Below, piece after piece: positions 53,826 through 62,962 of a DNA stretch of 64,000 nucleotides (positions are counted from its first letter, which is position 1; each line of letters starts with the position of its first letter). The DNA comes from Pseudotabrizicola formosa (GTDB lineage: Bacteria > Pseudomonadota > Alphaproteobacteria > Rhodobacterales > Rhodobacteraceae). Location: NCBI RefSeq assembly GCF_002900965.1, contig NZ_PJOM01000005.1, positions 1 to 64,000 of the forward strand, read 5' to 3'. A program made the translations under genes and the position numbers. The notes under the pieces were generated by a model that did not search any database, was not told the origin of the DNA, and was given only the letters and a program-made list of their open reading frames with translations.

Positions 53826-54688
53826 GCAATCTGGAAACCATCGCAGACCGTTCGCCTGCAGCAGAAGATGATACCGTCTGGACCGAACACTCAAGCTGGA
53901 TCGACCGTGTGCCCCGCGCGATCCAGATGCTCTTCGTCTTCGTGGTCTTTGTGCTGTTATGGGACACGGTCACCCGGTTTGGGTTTGTCAGCCCGATCAT
54001 CCTGCCCACACCGCTTGAAACTTTCAACGACCTGATCTTTGTCGGCAAGAACCTTGTCACTGGCGGCTATATGCTGCCCGCGCTCTGGATCACGCTGAAA
54101 GAGGTGTTCTACGGCTTCCTGCTGGCCATCGCGATTGGCTTCACGCTTGGGGTCATCGTGGGCGAAACCGCCTTTGGCGAGCGGGCGATCATGCCCTATC
54201 TGGTGGCGATTGATACCATGCCAAAGGTTGCTTTTGCGCCCTTGTTTGTCGCCTGGCTTGGCTTTGACATTGACAGCAAGGTGGCCTTGGCCGCGTTCAT
54301 TGCCACGTTTCCCATTATCGTTGGCACAGCTGCGGGCCTGCATGCTGCCGATACCAACAGCCGCAACCTGTTCAAGACCATGGGGGCCACCCGCTGGCAG
54401 ACGCTTGTGAAAATGAAGTTGCCCATGGCGCTGCCACAGGTCTTTACCGGGTTGAAGATCGGTTCGGTGGGGGTGATGGCCGGGGCGATCACCGGCGAAT
54501 TCCTCGGCGGCGGCAAGGGTTTTGGCGAGCTGATCCGCACCGCTGCCAGCCAATTGAACACACCGCGGGTGTTTTCACTGATCCTGTACCTGTCGGTAAT
54601 CGGCCTTGGACTGTTTGCCTTTGTTTCCTGGGTCCAGCGGCGCTTCGTGTTCTGGCACAAAGAGCGGGTTTCGGCCGGGGGAGAATAG
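53822..54688 (+). CDS. ABC transporter permease, SsuC/TauC type
   Basis: The 288-aa inner-membrane permease has about six helices. Typical marks are LPTPLETFNDL near residue 60-70, GFLLAIAIGFTLGVIVG, AIDTMPKVAFAPLFVAWLGF and the coupling loop TMGATRWQTLVKMKLPMALP, followed by AGAITGEFLGGGKGFG. It joins the upstream ATPase and binding protein. The gap to the next gene is only 3 bases, so the dehydrogenase is in the same operon. Confidence 0.92.
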   Translation: MSNLETIADRSPAAEDDTVWTEHSSWIDRVPRAIQMLFVFVVFVLLWDTVTRFGFVSPIILPTPLETFNDLIFVGKNLVTGGYMLPALWITLKEVFYGFLLAIAIGFTLGVIVGETAFGERAIMPYLVAIDTMPKVAFAPLFVAWLGFDIDSKVALAAFIATFPIIVGTAAGLHAADTNSRNLFKTMGATRWQTLVKMKLPMALPQVFTGLKIGSVGVMAGAITGEFLGGGKGFGELIRTAASQLNTPRVFSLILYLSVIGLGLFAFVSWVQRRFVFWHKERVSAGGE

Positions 54689-54691
54689 GCC

Positions 54692-55732
54692 ATGTCCACC
54701 GTTGCTGTCGAAGCCCTGACCGGCTTTGCCACCCGCGCCTTCATCAGCCTTGGTGTCCCAGAACGGGATGCCAAGGCGGTGGCCGGTCTGATGGTCGAGG
54801 CCGATCTGCTGGGGTATGACACCCACGGCCTGTTCCGATTGCGACAATATGTGAACCGTCTGCGGGACGGCGGCTGCAACCCGCGCGCGCAGCCCCGGCT
54901 GTTGCGTGAAACATCTGCCACGGCGCTGTTGGACGGTGACAATGGTCTAGGCCATCTGGCCATGGCGCTTGCCTGTGATCTGGCAATGGTAAAGGCGAAA
55001 TCGGCGGGCATCGGCTGGGTTGGTGTCCGGGGCGGCAACCATGCGGGCCCGGCGGCGCTCTACGTCAGGCCGCAGGCGGCAGCGGGCATGATCGGCATCT
55101 GCGCTGCGGTCGGCAGCGCCAATCATGTGGCCCCTTTTGGAGGCAGTGATCTGTTGCTGGGGACAAACCCGCTGGCCATCGCCACCCCTGGCGGCGAAGA
55201 TCCCTTTGTGCTCGACATGGCGACAACCGTCGCTGCGGTCGGCAAGATCAAGACCCTTGCCCAGCGTGGTGAGCCGATGCCAGAAGGCTGGATGGTCGGG
55301 CGCGACGGGAAACCGCTGACAGATCCTGCACGCCGCGATGAAGGTTTTCTTCTGCCGATCGGCGGGCCCAAGGGCTACGGGCTGGCCATGGCAATCGGTT
55401 TGCTGGCGGGAACATTGAACGGCGCGGCGTTCGGCACCGATGTGGTTGATTTTACGACAGATACGGCCACGCCTACCAACACCGGTCAGTTTGTCGCCGC
55501 AATAAACATTGCGGCCTTTGGCGACCCCGCCGCCTTTATCGCCGCCGCGACCCGAGCCTTTTCCCAGATGCGGGCGTCAGATCCGCTGCCCGGCCACGAA
55601 CCGGTCCGTGTGCCAGGGGATGGTCGAGAAGCGACCCGCGCGCGCCATCTGGCCAACGGCGTGCCAGTCCACCCGTCATTGCGCGCAGAACTCGGCCGTA
55701 TTGCGGCTGACCTTGCCATCGCGCCAGTTTAG
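54692..55732 (+). CDS. Ldh-family NAD(P)-dependent 2-hydroxyacid dehydrogenase (malate/L-lactate/sulfolactate type)
   Basis: The 346-aa protein belongs to the LDH2/MDH2 superfamily. It has DTHGLFRLRQYVNRL near 48-62 (catalytic His), a GHLAMALACDLAMVKAK helix, GVRGGNHAGPAALY, LLGTNPLAIATPGG, VLDMATTVAAVGKI and GGPKGYGLAMAIGLLAG (substrate and cofactor binding). Relatives act on malate, 2-ketogluconate, ureidoglycolate, sulfolactate or 2,3-diketogulonate. It is coupled to the NMT1-type importer, so it probably oxidises or reduces the imported 2-hydroxy or 2-oxo acid. GGGGGAG precedes the ATG. Confidence 0.88.
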   Translation: MSTVAVEALTGFATRAFISLGVPERDAKAVAGLMVEADLLGYDTHGLFRLRQYVNRLRDGGCNPRAQPRLLRETSATALLDGDNGLGHLAMALACDLAMVKAKSAGIGWVGVRGGNHAGPAALYVRPQAAAGMIGICAAVGSANHVAPFGGSDLLLGTNPLAIATPGGEDPFVLDMATTVAAVGKIKTLAQRGEPMPEGWMVGRDGKPLTDPARRDEGFLLPIGGPKGYGLAMAIGLLAGTLNGAAFGTDVVDFTTDTATPTNTGQFVAAINIAAFGDPAAFIAAATRAFSQMRASDPLPGHEPVRVPGDGREATRARHLANGVPVHPSLRAELGRIAADLAIAPV

Positions 55733-55766
55733 GCGCGCCGTCCCTCTTGCACAGGCAGATGATCCG

Positions 55767-57299
55767 ATGACAGACACCATTGCCTCCCTTCTTGCCTCCG
55801 CCCGCCCCGATGCCGCCGCCATCGGAGCGCCTGACAGGGCTTGGCTCACCTATGCGGACCTCGCGGATCAGACCCGTCGCACCCTGGCGGCCCTGCATGC
55901 AGCAGGCGTCGGGCGTGGGGACCGGGTGGCCATTGTACTGCCCAATGGCCCGGAAATGGCCTCGGCTTTCGTCTGCATTGCACAAGGTGCCGTGACCGCG
56001 CCTCTGAACCCGGCTTACAAGCTGGACGAATTCGACTTTTACCTGTCAGACCTCAAAGCCCGGGCCATCGTCTTGCCCGAAGGCTATGACGGCCCTGCGC
56101 TAGAGGCTGCACATAAGCACAACCTTGCCATCCTGCGATTGTCCTTTGCCGATACCGACCCGGCAGGCCAGTTCACCCTCACGGCGCAAGGCACGACCGG
56201 GGCGGCACCAGATACCGCGCCGGCCGGGGCCGATGACGTGGCCCTGATCCTGCACACCTCGGGCACCACATCACGCCCCAAGATCGTGCCGCTGCTTCAG
56301 CGCAATGTGGCGGCGTCGGCCCGGCACATCGGTGCCTCTCTGGCGTTGGTGCCGCAGGACCGGTGCCTGAACATGATGCCGCTGTTTCATATTCACGGCC
56401 TGATCGCGGCGGTTCTGTCCAGTCTTGCGGCCGGGTCTTCGGTCTGGTGCACCCCAGGTTTTGACGCGATGCGCTTTTTTGGCTGGCTCGATACGGCGCG
56501 GCCCACGTGGTATTCGGCAGTGCCAACGATGCATCAGGCCATCTTGCAGCGCAGCGCGCGCAACGCCGAGATTCTTGCCCGGTCCCCTTTGCGTTTTCTG
56601 CGCTCGTCTTCGGCCAGCCTTCCTGCGCAGGTGATGCTGGAACTTTCCGCGACCTTCAAAGCACCGGTGATCGAGGCTTATGGCATGACCGAAGCCGCGC
56701 ATCAGATGGCGTCCAACCCATTGCCGCCGCGACCTCAGAAGCCTGGGGCCGTCGGCATTGCGGCTGGTCCGGCCCTGAGAATCGCACATGAGGTGGAAGA
56801 TCATCTTCTGGAGGGCGGAACGGGTGAGGTTGTTATCTCTGGTCCGAATGTTACACCCGGCTATGAAAACAACGATGCCGCCAATGCCAAAGCGTTCTTT
56901 GAGGCCGATGGCCTGCGCTGGTTCCGCACCGGTGATCAGGGCGCGCTGGATGATGAGGGCTATCTCACCCTGACAGGTCGATTGAAGGAGATCATCAATC
57001 GCGGCGGTGAAAAGATCAGCCCGCTCGAAGTGGATGGTGTGCTCATGGATCACCCTGCAGTGCAGCAGGTGGTGACCTTTGCCCTGCCGCACGCCAGTCT
57101 GGGCGAAGAGGTCGCCGCCGCTATCGTGCTGCGTGAGGGGCAGGAGGTAGACGAAGCCGCCCTGCGCGCCTTTGCCGCCACGCGACTTGCAGCCTTCAAG
57201 GTGCCGCGCCGCATTGTCATCCTGCCGGAGATCCCGAAGGGAGCCACAGGCAAATTGCAACGCATCGGCCTTGCGCAGAAACTGGGGCTGGCCCCCTGA
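55767..57299 (+). CDS. acyl-CoA synthetase, oxalate-CoA-ligase-like
   Basis: The 510-aa AMP-forming ligase shows the core motifs of the ANL family: HTSGTTSRPKIVPL (phosphate loop, with the TTSRPK wording of Pcs60/oxalyl-CoA synthetases), MPLFHIHGLIAAVLSSL, AYGMTEAAHQMASNP, FRTGDQGALDDEGYL, GRLKEIINRGGEKISP and a C-terminal KGATGKLQR (catalytic Lys). The same family holds oxalate-CoA ligases of plants, yeast and bacteria. It would activate oxalate or a similar small carboxylic acid made in the pathway. No oxalyl-CoA decarboxylase or formyl-CoA transferase is in the window. ATG 55767 follows CAGATGATCCG; the long open frame upstream overlaps the dehydrogenase. Confidence 0.85.
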   Translation: MTDTIASLLASARPDAAAIGAPDRAWLTYADLADQTRRTLAALHAAGVGRGDRVAIVLPNGPEMASAFVCIAQGAVTAPLNPAYKLDEFDFYLSDLKARAIVLPEGYDGPALEAAHKHNLAILRLSFADTDPAGQFTLTAQGTTGAAPDTAPAGADDVALILHTSGTTSRPKIVPLLQRNVAASARHIGASLALVPQDRCLNMMPLFHIHGLIAAVLSSLAAGSSVWCTPGFDAMRFFGWLDTARPTWYSAVPTMHQAILQRSARNAEILARSPLRFLRSSSASLPAQVMLELSATFKAPVIEAYGMTEAAHQMASNPLPPRPQKPGAVGIAAGPALRIAHEVEDHLLEGGTGEVVISGPNVTPGYENNDAANAKAFFEADGLRWFRTGDQGALDDEGYLTLTGRLKEIINRGGEKISPLEVDGVLMDHPAVQQVVTFALPHASLGEEVAAAIVLREGQEVDEAALRAFAATRLAAFKVPRRIVILPEIPKGATGKLQRIGLAQKLGLAP

Positions 57300-57387
57300 C
57301 TGATAAGCTGTTTCTAACTCTCTCCGCCGGAGGCACCGCCATCCACCACAGGTGCAGCCCTCTGGCCTCATGTGTTTCGGAGTCCCT

Positions 57388-58359
57388 ATGAAAATCTGCA
57401 TCTTCGGCGCGGGGGCCATCGGTGGCTATATGGGGGCCAAGCTGGCCGCTGTCGGGGCCGATGTGTCGCTGGTGGCGCGTGGTCCGCATCTGGCGGCGCT
57501 GCAATCCAAGGGTCTGACACTGATTGAGGATGGCCATACCAGCACGCATAAGGTGCGCGCCACCGATGATGCGCGCAGCCTTGGCCCGCAGGATTATGTC
57601 ATCCTCACGCTGAAGGCGCATTCGGTGCCGGGTGTGGTGGATCAGATCACCCCTCTGCTCGGGCCTGACAGCACCCTTGTCAGTGGCGTCAACGGTGTGC
57701 CTTGGTGGTATTTCCATCGCCTTGGAGGCCCCTATGAAGGCACACGTCTGGCCTCGGTCGATCCCGGCGATGTGCAGTGGAACGGTTTTGGCCCCGACCG
57801 GGTTCTGGGCTGCGTGGTCTACCCGGCGGCAGAAGTGTCACAACCGGGCACCATCACCCATGTCGAGGGCAACCGGTTTTCCTTGGGTGAACCCTCTGGT
57901 GAAAAATCCGCCCGTGCGCAGCAGCTGTCTGCGGCGCTGACGGCGGCGGGCCTCAAGGCCCCTGTGCGGCCCCGTCTGCGCGATGAGATCTGGGTGAAGC
58001 TTTGGGGCAACCTGTCTTTCAACCCGATCTCCGCCCTGACCCACGCCACGCTGGACGTGCTGTGCACCGATCCCGGCACCCGGGCTGTGGCGCGCGGCAT
58101 GATGATCGAGGCGCAGGCCATTGCCGAAAAGCTGGGCGTGAGCTTTCCGATCGACGTGGATCGTCGTATTGACGGGGGGGCAGCGGTGGGCGCGCATCGG
58201 ACCTCGATGCTGCAAGACCTGATCGCGGGCCGCCCGATGGAGATTGAGGCTCTGGTAGGCTCGGTGGCCGAACTCGGCCGGCTGACCGAAACCCCAACAC
58301 CCACCATCGACACCGTTCTGGCGCTGACCCGCTTGCGGGCGCGTTGTGCAACGGGTTGA
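57388..58359 (+). CDS. 2-dehydropantoate 2-reductase family protein
   Basis: The 323-aa protein has the N-terminal Rossmann motif CIFGAGAIGGYMGAKL (residues 4-19) and the helical C-terminal half with LRDEIWVKLWGNLSFNPISA (Lys and Asn near 198-206) that define ketopantoate reductases (PanE/ApbA). Within a catabolic cluster, it is more likely to reduce another 2-oxo acid than to serve pantothenate synthesis. ATG 57388 is preceded by GGAG; it lies 88 bases after the CoA-ligase gene. Confidence 0.85.
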   Translation: MKICIFGAGAIGGYMGAKLAAVGADVSLVARGPHLAALQSKGLTLIEDGHTSTHKVRATDDARSLGPQDYVILTLKAHSVPGVVDQITPLLGPDSTLVSGVNGVPWWYFHRLGGPYEGTRLASVDPGDVQWNGFGPDRVLGCVVYPAAEVSQPGTITHVEGNRFSLGEPSGEKSARAQQLSAALTAAGLKAPVRPRLRDEIWVKLWGNLSFNPISALTHATLDVLCTDPGTRAVARGMMIEAQAIAEKLGVSFPIDVDRRIDGGAAVGAHRTSMLQDLIAGRPMEIEALVGSVAELGRLTETPTPTIDTVLALTRLRARCATG

Positions 58360-58547
58360 CGGTACCAGGTCGATGCTGATTGCTGTGCCTTGCCAGCCTG
58401 CCGTGGTGCCTGCGGCGCAAAAGGCATGCCAGATCAGTCCCGCCGGGCGGTGCGCCGGAAGCGGATAGGACCGTCCACCTTGGCCCAGCCCAGGGTCAAC
58501 CCCACTGCGTTCCTCCCCTTGGCGACGGCGCGGCTCCGCCTTGCGCT

Positions 58548-58558
58548 CTGTCTGACAG
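58548..58558. promoter_or_regulatory. short palindrome CTGTC-T-GACAG upstream of the M20 gene
   Basis: An 11-bp palindrome sits about 93 bases before the TTG start of the amidohydrolase. Its core TGTCTGACA resembles the candidate GntR operator at 22315-22329. It is too short to be certain. Confidence 0.25.
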
Positions 58559-58650
58559 GCAGAAAAAGTTCGCGTTATAAACAGTTGTGCGTTAAGCGGA
58601 GGGTGGTTGCACATCTGTGACACAACTCTGCATCTGGGAGGCATGTACAA

Positions 58651-60057
58651 TTGAGAAATTCAGACGAGATATGGGCCTTGGTCGACGCCAAGAAAGAGCG
58701 GTTCACGGCGCTGGCTGACCAGGTCTGGGATGTGCCGGAAGTGCTTTATGAAGAATATGAAAGCGCGCGGCTTCACAGCGAAGCGCTGCAGGCCGAGGGG
58801 TTCCGCGTCACGCCAAATCTGGGCGGCATCGCGACGGCAGTGATGGGCGAGGCAGGGCAGGGCGGTCCTGTCATCGCATTTCTTGGCGAATACGATGCCC
58901 TCCCGGGGCTGAGTCAACGCGCCGGGTCCGACAAGCCCGAGCCTTTGGTGAAGGACGGCAACGGGCATGGCTGTGGTCACAATCTTCTGGGGGCTGGTGC
59001 GCTTGCGGCGGCCACTGCCGTGAAGGATTATCTGCAACGTCACGGATTGCCCGGCCGGGTGCGTTACTATGGCTGCCCCGCAGAAGAAGGCGGTGCTGCC
59101 AAGACATTCCTGGTGCGTGACGGACATTTTGATGATGTCGACGCGGCCCTGTCCTGGCATCCGATGTCGTTCAATGGCATCATCCCGCCACTCACACTGG
59201 CGGTCAGCATGGTGGATTTTCACTTCACCGGTCGGGCGGCCCATGCTGCCGTCGCACCGCATCTTGGCCGGTCCGCGCTGGACGCAGTTGAGCTGATGAG
59301 CGTGGGCGTAAATTATCTGCGCGAGCATGTGCCTCAGGACAGCCGCATTCACTATGCGTATCTGGACGCAGGCGGCCGCGCCCCGAATGTGGTGCAGGCA
59401 CAGGCAACGGTGCGTTACTCCGTGCGGTCCTTGCGTGCGGCAGACATGCGCGATCTGGTGGCCCGGGTGACCAGGATTGCCGAAGGTGCCGCCCTGATGA
59501 CCGATACGCAGATGCGGTCAACCGTGGTCACGGCGATGTCGGAAATGCTCGACAACCCGCCCCTGTATCAATTGCTGCATCACAATATGGCGCGACTGGG
59601 TCCGCCGGATTTTGACGATGAGGATCGCGCCTATGCCAAAAGGATGCAGGCGACCTTGTTGCCCGAGGCCATCGCGGCCGCCTTCGCCGGTGCTGGTGTC
59701 GCACCGGACCAATCCGCCTTGCACGAAGGGTTGGTTCCGCTGAACGCGCAGGGGGTGCCAATGCTGGGGTCGACTGATCTGGGTGATGTCAGTTGGGTGG
59801 TTCCCTTTGCGCAAGCCGGGCAAGCCACCCATGCGCTGGGCACTCCCGGTCATACTTGGCAGATCACTGCGCAGGGAAAGTCACCCGCCGCCCACAAGGC
59901 AATGATCAATGTTGCCAAGGTCTTGGCATCGACAGCCCTTGATCTTCTGACAGAACCAAAGCACCTTGCAGCGGCCAAGGCCGATCATGCAGGGCGGCTG
60001 GCGGTCAACCCCTATGTGCCGCCACTGGCACCGGAGGCCAAGCCGCATGTGCCCTGA
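58651..60057 (+). CDS. M20 amidohydrolase (p-aminobenzoyl-glutamate-hydrolase subunit B-like)
   Basis: This 468-aa metal-dependent hydrolase has FLGEYDALPGLSQ near residue 77-89, GHGCGHNLLGAGALAA (metal-binding), CPAEEGGAAKTFLVRDG (Glu-Glu pair), ALSWHPM, FTGRAAHAAVAPHLGRSALD and HALGTPGHTWQ near the C terminus, all typical of the AbgB/indole-acetyl-amino-acid hydrolase branch. It would release an amino acid from an N-acyl or N-aroyl conjugate. The start is a TTG at 58651, 9 bases after GGGAGG; the ATG at 58643 between them opens a 3-codon frame that stops at once (ATG-TAC-AAT-TGA) and overlaps the true start. Confidence 0.88.
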   Translation: MRNSDEIWALVDAKKERFTALADQVWDVPEVLYEEYESARLHSEALQAEGFRVTPNLGGIATAVMGEAGQGGPVIAFLGEYDALPGLSQRAGSDKPEPLVKDGNGHGCGHNLLGAGALAAATAVKDYLQRHGLPGRVRYYGCPAEEGGAAKTFLVRDGHFDDVDAALSWHPMSFNGIIPPLTLAVSMVDFHFTGRAAHAAVAPHLGRSALDAVELMSVGVNYLREHVPQDSRIHYAYLDAGGRAPNVVQAQATVRYSVRSLRAADMRDLVARVTRIAEGAALMTDTQMRSTVVTAMSEMLDNPPLYQLLHHNMARLGPPDFDDEDRAYAKRMQATLLPEAIAAAFAGAGVAPDQSALHEGLVPLNAQGVPMLGSTDLGDVSWVVPFAQAGQATHALGTPGHTWQITAQGKSPAAHKAMINVAKVLASTALDLLTEPKHLAAAKADHAGRLAVNPYVPPLAPEAKPHVP

Positions 60058-60073
60058 CAAAAGGAAGGTTATC

Positions 60074-61168
60074 GTGACCCAGACCCACACGCGTCTTGCT
60101 GCGCTGCGTGCCATCATGCAGCAAACCGGCACCACCCTGACTGCTCTTGCGCCGGGTGCCCATATGCATTGGGTGCTTGGCTATCACCCGCATCCGGACG
60201 AACGCTCCACCTATCTTCTGGTCGGCCCGGAGTCGGCGGCGATGGTCGTGCCATCGGTCAATGCGCAGGATATCGGGTCACGCGTCGATGTGCCGATGCA
60301 TGTGTGGACAGATGAAGACGGCCCGTCGGCCGCCCTTGGCAGCGCCCTTGTTGCGGTGGTGCCGGCAGGTGCAGTGCGGGTATCGCTGGATGAGACGATG
60401 CGCGCAGACGCAGCGCTTTTGCTGCTTGATCAGTTGCCCGCGGCAGAGCGTAGCTTCGCGACAGAGACCGTCGGTGCCTTGCGGATGCGCAAGGATGACG
60501 CCGAATTTTCTGCGCTGAAGGCCGCGGCTTTGGTGGCAGACCATGCCATGCGGGCGGGTTTTGCGGCTCTGCGCCCCGGCCAGACCGAAAGGCAGGTGGC
60601 GGATGCAATCCGTGCAGGCTTCGCGCAGAAGAACACGCCCTCGGCCTTTTGCCTGGTGGCCAGCGGCCCAAACGGGGCCTATCCCCACCATTCAACGGGC
60701 GAGCGGGTGTTGCAGACGGGGGATGCCGTTGTCATCGACATCGGCGGCACCACGGGCGGCTTTCCCAGCGACATGACCCGGATGGCCATCGTCGGCCACG
60801 CGCCCGAGGGTTATGATGCGGTGCATGCCGTGGTCGAGCGCGCGGTGCAGGCCGCCATGGCTGCAGCGCGGCCGGGGGTGGCGGCACAAGCGGTCGACAA
60901 GGCCGCGCGCGATGTGATCACACAGGCAGGATACGGTGAATATTTTGTCCACCGCACCGGTCATGGCCTGGGGCTAGAGGTGCACGAACCTCCCTATCTG
61001 ACCGCCACTTCCGAGACGGTCCTGCAAGAGGGGATGGTGTTTTCGATCGAACCGGGCATATACATCCCGGGTCGCTTTGGCATCCGGCTGGAAGAGATCG
61101 TCATCCTGCGCAAGGACGGGCCGGAAATCTTGTCGTCCCTGCCACGCACAGCTTTTGTCGCGGCCTGA
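60074..61168 (+). CDS. M24-family aminopeptidase P-like protein (Xaa-Pro peptidase)
   Basis: The 364-aa protein has an N-terminal creatinase domain (about 1-130) and the pita-bread catalytic domain with all five metal ligands: Asp in VIDIGGTTGGFPSD and TRM, His in VHRTGHGLG, Glu in SIEPGIYIPG and RLEEIVIL. These enzymes cut Xaa-Pro bonds or related amides. It starts at GTG 60074 after AAGGAAGG, 16 bases after the M20 stop, so the two hydrolases are co-transcribed. Confidence 0.88.
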   Translation: MTQTHTRLAALRAIMQQTGTTLTALAPGAHMHWVLGYHPHPDERSTYLLVGPESAAMVVPSVNAQDIGSRVDVPMHVWTDEDGPSAALGSALVAVVPAGAVRVSLDETMRADAALLLLDQLPAAERSFATETVGALRMRKDDAEFSALKAAALVADHAMRAGFAALRPGQTERQVADAIRAGFAQKNTPSAFCLVASGPNGAYPHHSTGERVLQTGDAVVIDIGGTTGGFPSDMTRMAIVGHAPEGYDAVHAVVERAVQAAMAAARPGVAAQAVDKAARDVITQAGYGEYFVHRTGHGLGLEVHEPPYLTATSETVLQEGMVFSIEPGIYIPGRFGIRLEEIVILRKDGPEILSSLPRTAFVAA

Positions 61169-61194
61169 TCGGTTTGCCGCGCAATCCGACAATC

Positions 61195-61220
61195 GCCCAA
61201 AAATAGGGCTTGATTTGGGC
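61195..61220. promoter_or_regulatory. inverted repeat GCCCAAA-N12-TTTGGGC
   Basis: Seven-bp arms, extendable to CGCCCAAA/TTTGGGCG at 61194-61221, lie about 90 bases before the second family-5 binding-protein gene. The half-site equals that of the palindrome at 12370-12384 before the first such importer. No T-run follows, so it is more likely an operator than a terminator of the M24 gene. Confidence 0.45.
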
Positions 61221-61309
61221 GCGCAAAGCATCGCTTAATCCGCACTTATGTTCGCCAAGCGCACGCTGGAATCGGGCGCGGTGAGACTTCCAACCGGAGA
61301 GGAAATGTC

Positions 61310-62887
61310 ATGAAAAGAAGCCTGTTTCTGTCAACCGCACTTGCGGTTTTGTCCTTTGGGGCAGCAGCACATGCCGAAACGCTGCGCTGGGCGCTGGCCG
61401 GTGACGCGCTGACGCTTGATCCGCATGCGCAGAACGAAGGTGTGACGATCATGCTGCAATCGCAGATGATCGAGCCGCTGGTGTCCCGCGCCCCGTCCGG
61501 AGAGCTGGAGCCCACGCTGGCGACGGAATGGGCCGTCAAGGCCGATGACCCGAACGTCTGGGTGTTCAAGCTGCGCGAAGGCGTGACCTTCCATGATGGC
61601 GCAACCTTTGACAGTGAAGACGTGGTTTTCTCGATGGACCGCGCCCGGTCGGAAGCCAGCCAGATGAAAGGCATCATCGCTTCGGTCGCCGAAGTGCGTG
61701 CCACGGGCCCCTATGAGGTGGAAATCGTCACCAACGGTCCGAACCCGATCCTGCCGGCCTCGCTGACCAGCATCATGATTCTGGACAAAGGCTGGACCGA
61801 GGCAAACAATGCCGTCACCGTGCAGAACGTCGCGGCGGGTGAGGTGACGTTTTCCTCGACCAACGTGAACGGCACCGGGCCCTATATGCTTGTCTCGCGT
61901 GAAGCTGATGCGCGCACGGTGATGCGCGCCTATGATGGGTACTGGGGCAAGGACGCGTTTCCGCTGGCCTTTGACGAGGTGATCTTTACCCCGATCCAGA
62001 ATGCATCGACCCGCGTGGCGGCCCTGTTGTCGGGGGAACTGGACTTCATTCAGGACGTGCCGGTTCAGGACATCGAGCGGGTGAAGGCGACAGCTGGCCT
62101 GAAGGTGGAAAGCTCGCCTGAAAACCGGTCGGTGTTCTTTGGCCTGAACGTCAGTGATACGCTGGTGGCTGGCAACATCGACGGCAAGAACCCTCTGGCC
62201 GATGTGCGGGTGCGTCAGGCCATCAACATGACGATCAACCGCGATGCGATCCGCGATGTTGTGATGCGTGGCCAGTCGGTTCCGGCTGGCATCATCATGC
62301 CGCCCTTCGTCAACGGCTGGACAGAAGAGCTGAACGCCTATCCCACCCCTGACATGGATGCGGCCAAGGCGCTGTTGACCGAAGCAGGTTACCCCAACGG
62401 CTTCCCGATCACCGTCGATTGCCCGAATGACCGCTATATCAATGACGAGGCGATCTGTCAGGCGACGGTCGGCATGCTGGGTCAGATCGGCATTCAGGCC
62501 CGCCTGAACGCCACCTCGAAGGCGCTGTTCTTCCCGCAGGTCAACGCGATGGAAACCGATTTTTACATGCTGGGCTGGGGCGTTCCGAGCTATGACTCGG
62601 AATACATCTTCAACTTCCTCTATCATACGCGTGACGAGTCCTACGGCAGCTGGAACAGCACGCGCTATTCCAACGCCGAGCTGGATGCGCAGATCAAGGC
62701 CATCGCGGCCGAGGTCGATCTGCCCAAGCGCGATGCACTGATCGCCGAGATGTGGGAAACCGCAAAGAATGACCTGGCCTATATCCCGGTACACCATCAG
62801 GTGTTGAACTGGGCCATGAAGGACACACTTGCCGTAACGGTAGATGCTGACAATCAGGCACGCGTGAAGTATTTCGCGCTGAACTGA
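61310..62887 (+). CDS. extracellular solute-binding protein, family 5
   Basis: The 525-aa precursor starts with a Sec signal (MKRSLFLSTALAVLSFGAAA, cleaved near HAE). The mature protein has the family-5 layout: WALAGDALTLDPHAQNEG near 25-42, FKLREGVTFHDGATFDSEDV, LSGELDFIQDVPVQDIE, VRQAINMTINRDAIRDV and the DMDAAKALLTEAGYPNGFP lobe. Relatives bind peptides, glutathione or opines. GGAGAGG is about 6-12 bases before the ATG. Two hydrolases precede it, so it may bring in an N-acyl amino acid or small peptide for them. Confidence 0.9.
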   Translation: MKRSLFLSTALAVLSFGAAAHAETLRWALAGDALTLDPHAQNEGVTIMLQSQMIEPLVSRAPSGELEPTLATEWAVKADDPNVWVFKLREGVTFHDGATFDSEDVVFSMDRARSEASQMKGIIASVAEVRATGPYEVEIVTNGPNPILPASLTSIMILDKGWTEANNAVTVQNVAAGEVTFSSTNVNGTGPYMLVSREADARTVMRAYDGYWGKDAFPLAFDEVIFTPIQNASTRVAALLSGELDFIQDVPVQDIERVKATAGLKVESSPENRSVFFGLNVSDTLVAGNIDGKNPLADVRVRQAINMTINRDAIRDVVMRGQSVPAGIIMPPFVNGWTEELNAYPTPDMDAAKALLTEAGYPNGFPITVDCPNDRYINDEAICQATVGMLGQIGIQARLNATSKALFFPQVNAMETDFYMLGWGVPSYDSEYIFNFLYHTRDESYGSWNSTRYSNAELDAQIKAIAAEVDLPKRDALIAEMWETAKNDLAYIPVHHQVLNWAMKDTLAVTVDADNQARVKYFALN

Positions 62888-62904
62888 TCCTGCCTTGGCC
62901 ACAG

Positions 62905-62937
62905 AAAGATCCGGTGGCCGGTGCCGCCGGGTCTTTT
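62905..62937 (+). terminator. attenuator hairpin between binding protein and permease
   Basis: A 14-bp stem with two G-U pairs (AAAGATCCGGTGGC with GCCGCCGGGTCTTT) and the loop CGGT lies 17 bases after the binding-protein stop and ends in a T-run. It is likely a partial terminator that sets the binding protein above the permeases. Confidence 0.6.
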
Positions 62938-62962
62938 GTCCTTTTACATCGAGAACGCCCTT

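Noticed and set aside
61331-62902. Minus-strand open frame of 523 codons
   Set aside because: It is antisense to the family-5 binding protein, which has a signal peptide and full family motifs on the plus strand.
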